Positions 41,837 to 45,777 of a stretch of 45,777 nucleotides of DNA are shown here, in pieces. Origin of the DNA: Novosphingobium sp. 9U (GTDB lineage: Bacteria > Pseudomonadota > Alphaproteobacteria > Sphingomonadales > Sphingomonadaceae); contig NZ_LR732540.1 of NCBI RefSeq assembly GCF_902506425.1, positions 1-45,777 on the forward strand. The letters run 5' to 3'. Both the position numbers and the translations under genes were made by a program. The first letter of the stretch is position 1, and each line of letters opens with the position of its first letter. Under the pieces are notes generated by a model, which saw nothing but the letters and a program-made list of their open reading frames with translations, did not search any database and had not been told where the DNA came from.

Positions 41837-42730
41837 TCACCGGGCTACATCGAAGAACACCTTGCGTGACGCAAAATCGATGGCGATGCGGCGAAACGAT
41901 CGCATCTCGCGCATGCCCAGGAAGATCGCCGGCTTCTCCGCCAGCTTCAGCCCGGCAAAGGCAGGCGCATCGGCAAAGGCGATGAGGACATTGCTCACCT
42001 GCAGCGTATCGAGCTTGAGCTGGCGGGCGATGCCGAAGTCCGCAACCAAGGTCTGGCCGGTGACGCTGGCCAGCGAACCGACGCCTGCCGACTTCTTGCG
42101 CAGCGCTCGTTGCAAGGCGCGATTGCCGATCGTCCCTTGGGCGCCGGTATCCACCACCACGTCGACGCGCACGCCGTCGATCAGTGCATTGGTGAGGATC
42201 AGCCGCCCCGAGCGCCGGCGCGCGCGCACGACGATCTCGTAGCCGCTCGCCGGGCCGATCTCGCGCGGGGTGCCGATGGCGATGGTCTGGCGGACGAAAT
42301 CGAGCACCACCCGCTGGCCTTGCAGCGAGTCGGTGCCGATGATCCCGTCTGCCCCCATGTGCCGCCCTTCGAGCAGCGGCACGACCAGCCCAGCAACCGA
42401 TTGTTGGCCGAACGCAAGCTGCTCCACGTGCGCGGTAGCCACCTGGTTCACCCCCGCCACGCCGACGATGCGCACTGACGGTCCCTGCGCCAGCGCCAGC
42501 CGGCTTGCGACGGCAGTCGACAGCACGGTGCGCTGCGATCCAGTGTCGATGAGGAAGCTGTATGGTCCGGAGCCTTGCACGGCAACGGGAACGGTCATGC
42601 GCGCGGCCGCGTCACGTGCCGTCTCGATGAGGTCGATGTCCTCGGGCGCTGCGGTGGGGAGCGTCTGCTGAGCGCCCAAGATCAGGGGATCGGCGATCAG
42701 CAAGGCCAATGCGGCGGTCAGTCCCGGCAT
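41837..42730 (-). CDS. Secreted double retropepsin-like aspartic protease
   Basis: A 297-residue protein with an N-terminal signal-like segment (MPGLTAALALLIADPLILGA). Two aspartic-protease half-domains are present: FLIDTGSQRTVLS with later DGIIGTDSLQGQRVVLDF, and DVVVDTGAQGTIGNRAL with later IFLGMREMRSFRRIAIDF. Each carries a DTG and a hydrophobic-G partner, so a single chain could form the pseudo-dimer that retroviral proteases make from two. Periplasmic or membrane-tethered; substrate unknown. It lies just upstream of the ABC exporter. Confidence 0.85.
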   Translation of the reverse strand: MPGLTAALALLIADPLILGAQQTLPTAAPEDIDLIETARDAAARMTVPVAVQGSGPYSFLIDTGSQRTVLSTAVASRLALAQGPSVRIVGVAGVNQVATAHVEQLAFGQQSVAGLVVPLLEGRHMGADGIIGTDSLQGQRVVLDFVRQTIAIGTPREIGPASGYEIVVRARRRSGRLILTNALIDGVRVDVVVDTGAQGTIGNRALQRALRKKSAGVGSLASVTGQTLVADFGIARQLKLDTLQVSNVLIAFADAPAFAGLKLAEKPAIFLGMREMRSFRRIAIDFASRKVFFDVAR

Positions 42731-42839
42731 GATCTCCTCCGAGCCGCCCCGATCTACGCGGAGTCGCGCTGGGCATCAGCGTATCACTGCGGGCGCAGGA
42801 AAGCGAGGAAACCGCAAGCCTAGACGCGACGGTCCCGAT

Positions 42840-44345
42840 TCAAGCAGCCCGCATTCTCAGCCGATGCACCAGAGGCTCCACCGCATGCCGCACCGTCGCT
42901 ACCAGATCTTCGCGAGCAGGATGGCGCAGCACGAACACGCCCAGCAGCCACGCCGCGCCAGAGGCGAGCGCCGCCATCGCCAGCCCGGCGAAGCCCAGGG
43001 TCGCCGGGCTGCGCCACACGTGCGCGGCATAGAACGCGGGAAGGGCGGTCAGCACGGCCACACCCGCGCTGCTCGCGTAGATCCGCCGCATCACCGGCCA
43101 GCGAAAGCCGACCATCCGGTGCAGCCAACCCGCGTAGATAGCGACCCAGCCCAGGCCCCAGACCAGGCGCGAGGCGGCAGCCGCCTCCACGCCCATCGCG
43201 GCGCCGGCGGCCAGGGTGACGATCGACAGCGCCGTGTCGGCCAGGTTGAACCACAACAGCTGCTTGATCCGGCCGAGCAGGATCGGCAGGTCCATGTGCA
43301 ACGGGAGCGCCACGAAGCAGCACTCGGCCAGCGCCACGAAGGCCAGCAACGGTGCGGCCTGCGACCATCCCGGCCCGTAGAGCAGCAGGATCACCGGCTC
43401 CGACAGCACCGCCAGCAGGACCATGGCCGGCCAGACGACCGCGCCGTGCGCCGCGACCACCCGTTCGTAGTAGGGCCCAAGCTCGCGTCCTTCGTCGCGC
43501 AGCCGGGCGAACGTCGGATAGTAGATCGCGCTGACCGCGCCGGCCACGAGGTAGTGCAGCTGCGAAGCGAGCGCGACCCCGCGGCTGAACAGGCCCGCCG
43601 CCGCCATGCCCTGCATGCGCCCGACGATAAGGTCGGGCGTGCGCATGCCCAGGCCTCCCGAAAGGTACAGCAGTGCGCTGCCCGATCCGAAGCCGACGAT
43701 CTCCTTCATCCGCTCGAGCCGGACGCTCAGCGACAACGGCGCCGGCTGCCACAGCTGCGCTACGACCGCGCGCACGGCGGACTGCGCGATCATCGCCCAG
43801 GCCAATGACTCCGCCGAGAAGCCGGATGCAGCCAGCACCAGAGCGCACGCGCTGTTCGCTACAGCTCCAGCACAGTTGATCGTGAACGTCGCGCGAAAGT
43901 CGAGTCGTCGTGAGAGCAGGGCAACCGGCACCACGCTCCAGGGATTGAGCAGGTAGGAGGCAGCGATCAGCCCCAGGATGCCGAACAGCCGCGGCTCTCC
44001 GTAAAACCGCGCGACCGGCCAGGCCAGCGCCATGATCAGTGCGGCCACCACGAACGAGAACAGCACTGCAATTACAGTGCAGTGGCGTACGGTGTCCGGA
44101 TCGGCAGTAGGATGGCGACCGATGTAGCGGGTCAGCCCGAAGTCCTGGATGATCGACAGGATCATCGCCGCCGCCAGCGCGACCGAGAACAGGCCGATCT
44201 CCTCGGGCTTCAGGAAGAAGCGGGAGATGACGACAGAGGTGACGAACTGCAGCGCGAAGAGGCAGTACTGGCTTCCCGCCGCCCACAATGCGGCCGAGCG
44301 CACGCTGCCCTGTCCCCGTCCGCTATCGGATGCCGCCTCGCTCAT
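42840..44345 (-). CDS. Polysaccharide flippase (Wzx/MOP-family)
   Basis: A 501-residue membrane protein with about 12-14 helices, opening with RSAALWAAGSQYCLFALQFVTSVVISRFFLKPEEIGLFSVALAAAMI, the usual pattern of oligosaccharide flippases (PST family), and the loop GMRTPDLIVGRMQGMAAAGLFSRG. It would move lipid-linked sugar units across the inner membrane for capsule, exopolysaccharide or O-antigen. The start ATG 44345 overlaps the glycosyltransferase stop (ATGA), so the two genes are coupled. Confidence 0.9.
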   Translation of the reverse strand: MSEAASDSGRGQGSVRSAALWAAGSQYCLFALQFVTSVVISRFFLKPEEIGLFSVALAAAMILSIIQDFGLTRYIGRHPTADPDTVRHCTVIAVLFSFVVAALIMALAWPVARFYGEPRLFGILGLIAASYLLNPWSVVPVALLSRRLDFRATFTINCAGAVANSACALVLAASGFSAESLAWAMIAQSAVRAVVAQLWQPAPLSLSVRLERMKEIVGFGSGSALLYLSGGLGMRTPDLIVGRMQGMAAAGLFSRGVALASQLHYLVAGAVSAIYYPTFARLRDEGRELGPYYERVVAAHGAVVWPAMVLLAVLSEPVILLLYGPGWSQAAPLLAFVALAECCFVALPLHMDLPILLGRIKQLLWFNLADTALSIVTLAAGAAMGVEAAAASRLVWGLGWVAIYAGWLHRMVGFRWPVMRRIYASSAGVAVLTALPAFYAAHVWRSPATLGFAGLAMAALASGAAWLLGVFVLRHPAREDLVATVRHAVEPLVHRLRMRAA

Positions 44346-45361
44346 GACGAGGCGCCGGGCGAAACCGCCAGCGTCGCCGCGAGCCGCAGCGCGCGCACCG
44401 GCTCGCCGAAGCGCAGCAGGCGCACCACAGTGCGCCACATGCCATCCCGCCGGCCGCCATCGCGAAGATGCCGGATCAGCAGGTCGAAACCTTCCTCGCG
44501 CATGGCCTGGGCCGAGTAGAGCAGGCCAAGCGCCACTTGTTCACGCACCTGGCGCGACACGCCGGGACGCCCGAACAAGGCGTCGAGTTCGTCGATCGCA
44601 GGCAGGCGCTGCAGGCTTGCCGTCGGATCGGGCCGGCCGGCCTGGCGCTCTTCCCAGGCAAGCTGCGCAACCGCGGTGCCGAATTGCTGCTCGGTCGAAT
44701 GGCGCGCAGAGACCTGCCCTGCATAACGGCGGTAACGCAGCAGCCGCTCGGGGATGTTGCCCAGCTTGGTGACGCTGGCGAGCCGCAACCACAGGTCGAA
44801 GTCCTCGCAATGGCGAAACGCGGCATGATATCCTCCGACGGAGCGCACCACATCGCGACGGTACATCGCCGCAGGGTGACAGATCACCTGTTGTCCTTCT
44901 GCGATCGTCGCCAGCACTTCGTCATGGGTAATGGGGTGGTCCGCGCCGGTGCGGAACATCGGCTCCCCATGCTCGCCCATGTCCTCGCTCCAGGAGCCGA
45001 CGACGCCATGATCGGGATGTTCCGCCAGGAATGCGAGCTGACGCTCGAAGCGGACCGGCCGGCAGATGTCGTCGGCATCCATGCGCGCGATCACCGGGGC
45101 TTCGGCGCGCGCGATCAGCTCGTTGAGGCTTGCCACCAGTCCGCGGTTCTCGCGTACGATCGGTTTCACCCGGGCGTCCACCCGCTCGTAGCTGCGCAGG
45201 ATGGAGGCGGTGGCATCGGTCGAGCCATCGTCTAGGATCAGGAACTCGAAGTCGCCGAAGCTCTGGCCGAGCACGCTGTCGATCGCGGCCGCAAGGAAGC
45301 GCTCGCCATTGTAGACGCTCATGGCGACCGAGAGTGCAGGGGGACGCGCCGGACTGGCCAT
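44342..45361 (-). CDS. Family 2 glycosyltransferase
   Basis: A 339-residue inverting GT-A enzyme: LSVAMSVYNGERFLAAAIDSVLGQSFGDFEFLILDDGSTD at the N-terminus, the DxD motif in VIARMDADDICRP, and a later FRHCEDFDLWLRL with the catalytic acid position. The C-terminal ~100 residues are helical and more variable. It transfers a sugar from a nucleotide donor, probably in the synthesis of the polysaccharide exported by the adjacent flippase. ATG 45361 is the first good start. Confidence 0.92.
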   Translation of the reverse strand: MASPARPPALSVAMSVYNGERFLAAAIDSVLGQSFGDFEFLILDDGSTDATASILRSYERVDARVKPIVRENRGLVASLNELIARAEAPVIARMDADDICRPVRFERQLAFLAEHPDHGVVGSWSEDMGEHGEPMFRTGADHPITHDEVLATIAEGQQVICHPAAMYRRDVVRSVGGYHAAFRHCEDFDLWLRLASVTKLGNIPERLLRYRRYAGQVSARHSTEQQFGTAVAQLAWEERQAGRPDPTASLQRLPAIDELDALFGRPGVSRQVREQVALGLLYSAQAMREEGFDLLIRHLRDGGRRDGMWRTVVRLLRFGEPVRALRLAATLAVSPGASS

Positions 45362-45604
45362 GTGCCTCGTGGTATCCAGTGATCGGCGGCTCAGGTGACC
45401 GCCAGTACCTGCCTGCGCAGATACCCGTCTGCAGTAAAGAAAGGGTGAGGAGGCCGCTGCGAGGGACGAGGCACGTCTAAGGGCAGCGAGCCGGCAGGCG
45501 TATTCGCTTCATCGGCGGCCTGTTTGACGCTTACGGAAAGGAATTCCGGCCCATCACACCCTGGATTGTCTCCCAAACCCGCGCAAATCCGCCATTTCCG
45601 CATT
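45362..45604. other. Intergenic region upstream of the glycosyltransferase
   Basis: About 240 bases without a supported gene. An antisense open frame of 111 codons runs through the region but has no family resemblance and crosses the strong promoter at 45632. The region should hold the promoter for the glycosyltransferase-flippase unit on the minus strand; I cannot place it. Confidence 0.5.
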
Positions 45605-45631
45605 CGCATGAAACTTTTTTGAAAATAGTGT

Positions 45632-45660
45632 TTGACCGACTCAAGTGCCCTCCATATATG
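45632..45660 (+). promoter_or_regulatory. Strong sigma70-type promoter, rRNA-like
   Basis: TTGACC (45632-45637), a 17-base spacer and TATATG (45655-45660), preceded by an A/T-rich UP-like stretch CTTTTTTGAAAATAG (about 45613-45627). This is close to the consensus and by far the best promoter I see. It fires towards the window end. The high quality and the structured sequence after it suggest a stable RNA operon (rRNA) beyond the edge; not proven. Confidence 0.7.
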
Positions 45661-45720
45661 CCGCTTCACCGGACGGGACGACGCCACTGAGTGGCTCCAC
45701 TGCCTGGTCGCCAACATGAC

Positions 45721-45767
45721 GGACAACTAAGTCCCCCACCTGAAAAGCGGGGGATGATTGGTTGTCC
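45721..45767. repeat. Long two-part hairpin downstream of the strong promoter
   Basis: GGACAACTAA (45721-45730) pairs with TTGGTTGTCC (45758-45767) with one G/T wobble, and inside it TCCCCC (45732-45737) pairs with GGGGGA (45749-45754) around an 11-base loop. It lies about 60 bases after the expected transcript start. It could be a leader stem of an RNA operon or a small RNA; no T-run follows. Confidence 0.6.
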
Positions 45768-45777
45768 GGCTTTACTG

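Noticed and set aside
45391..45726. 111-codon minus-strand frame at the right end
   Set aside because: No recognisable family, no ribosome site seen, and it runs across the consensus promoter and its A/T-rich tract.
45721..45767. End of an insertion sequence (IS200/IS605-like hairpin)
   Set aside because: No transposase gene in the window and the position right after a strong promoter fits a leader RNA better; cannot be excluded without the next bases.
1..45777. CRISPR array, prophage or toxin-antitoxin loci
   Set aside because: No regularly spaced direct repeats, no phage structural genes and no small toxin/antitoxin gene pair were found.

Overview
The window reads as chromosomal DNA of a high-GC alphaproteobacterium, most likely a sphingomonad (order Sphingomonadales, e.g. 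Novosphingobium, Sphingobium or Sphingomonas). The reasons are the strong G/C third-position bias, the housekeeping set (EipA/DUF1134, COQ9, a ubiquinol-cytochrome c chaperone, hslVU, BamE, a PRSS-type lack of IS elements), the G/C-rich palindromic intergenic repeats, and the CarAa-like Rieske oxygenase with a LigAB-type ring-cleavage enzyme. This placement rests on gene families recalled from knowledge; no search was run.

Layout. (1) 1-3752: end of an old-yellow-enzyme gene, a secreted LprI-like protein and two tandem secreted DUF4139 proteins; the second carries a TonB-box-like peptide and a run of 12 prolines. (2) 3737-8958: a divergent pair of two-gene units (lactonase + SDR; a large glycosidase-like (alpha/alpha)-barrel protein + zinc alcohol dehydrogenase) that looks like a sugar or cyclitol oxidation module. 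(3) 9010-23434: the main accessory region, an aromatic meta-cleavage island. It contains an MFS carrier with an in-frame TGA, a TauD/TfdA-type dioxygenase, a secreted amidohydrolase, aldolase + acylating acetaldehyde dehydrogenase, an aspartate-dehydrogenase-like enzyme, a GntR regulator, an FAD hydroxylase + cupin, LigB- and LigA-like subunits, a C-C hydrolase, a CarAa-like Rieske oxygenase, a 2-keto-4-pentenoate hydratase and a ferredoxin-NAD(P)H reductase. (4) 23524-45361: mostly core genes: tRNA-Ser(GCU), EipA, aminotransferase, ribE-ribD, a YgjP-type protease, YcgN-like protein, SCO, ankyrin, COQ9, feoAB, ssb, YceD, cytochrome bc1 chaperone, bamE, hslVU, an ABC exporter, a double retropepsin-like protein, a flippase and a glycosyltransferase. 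(5) 45605-45777: a consensus sigma70 promoter followed by structured, probably untranslated sequence, possibly the leader of an rRNA operon.

How the island works (inference). Rieske oxygenase + reductase and/or the FAD hydroxylase would make a catechol-type diol. LigAB would open the ring, the alpha/beta hydrolase would split the C-C bond to give an acid plus 2-hydroxypenta-2,4-dienoate, and hydratase, aldolase and acetaldehyde dehydrogenase would take the latter to pyruvate and acetyl-CoA. The substrate is unknown. The most interesting observation is that five non-coding sites across 13.4 kb share the element TATGATYGT, usually inside an inverted or direct repeat of TGTATGA/TCATACA. They sit upstream of essentially every transcription unit of the island and nowhere that I noticed outside it, which points to a single local regulon of the GntR protein encoded at 15729-16421.
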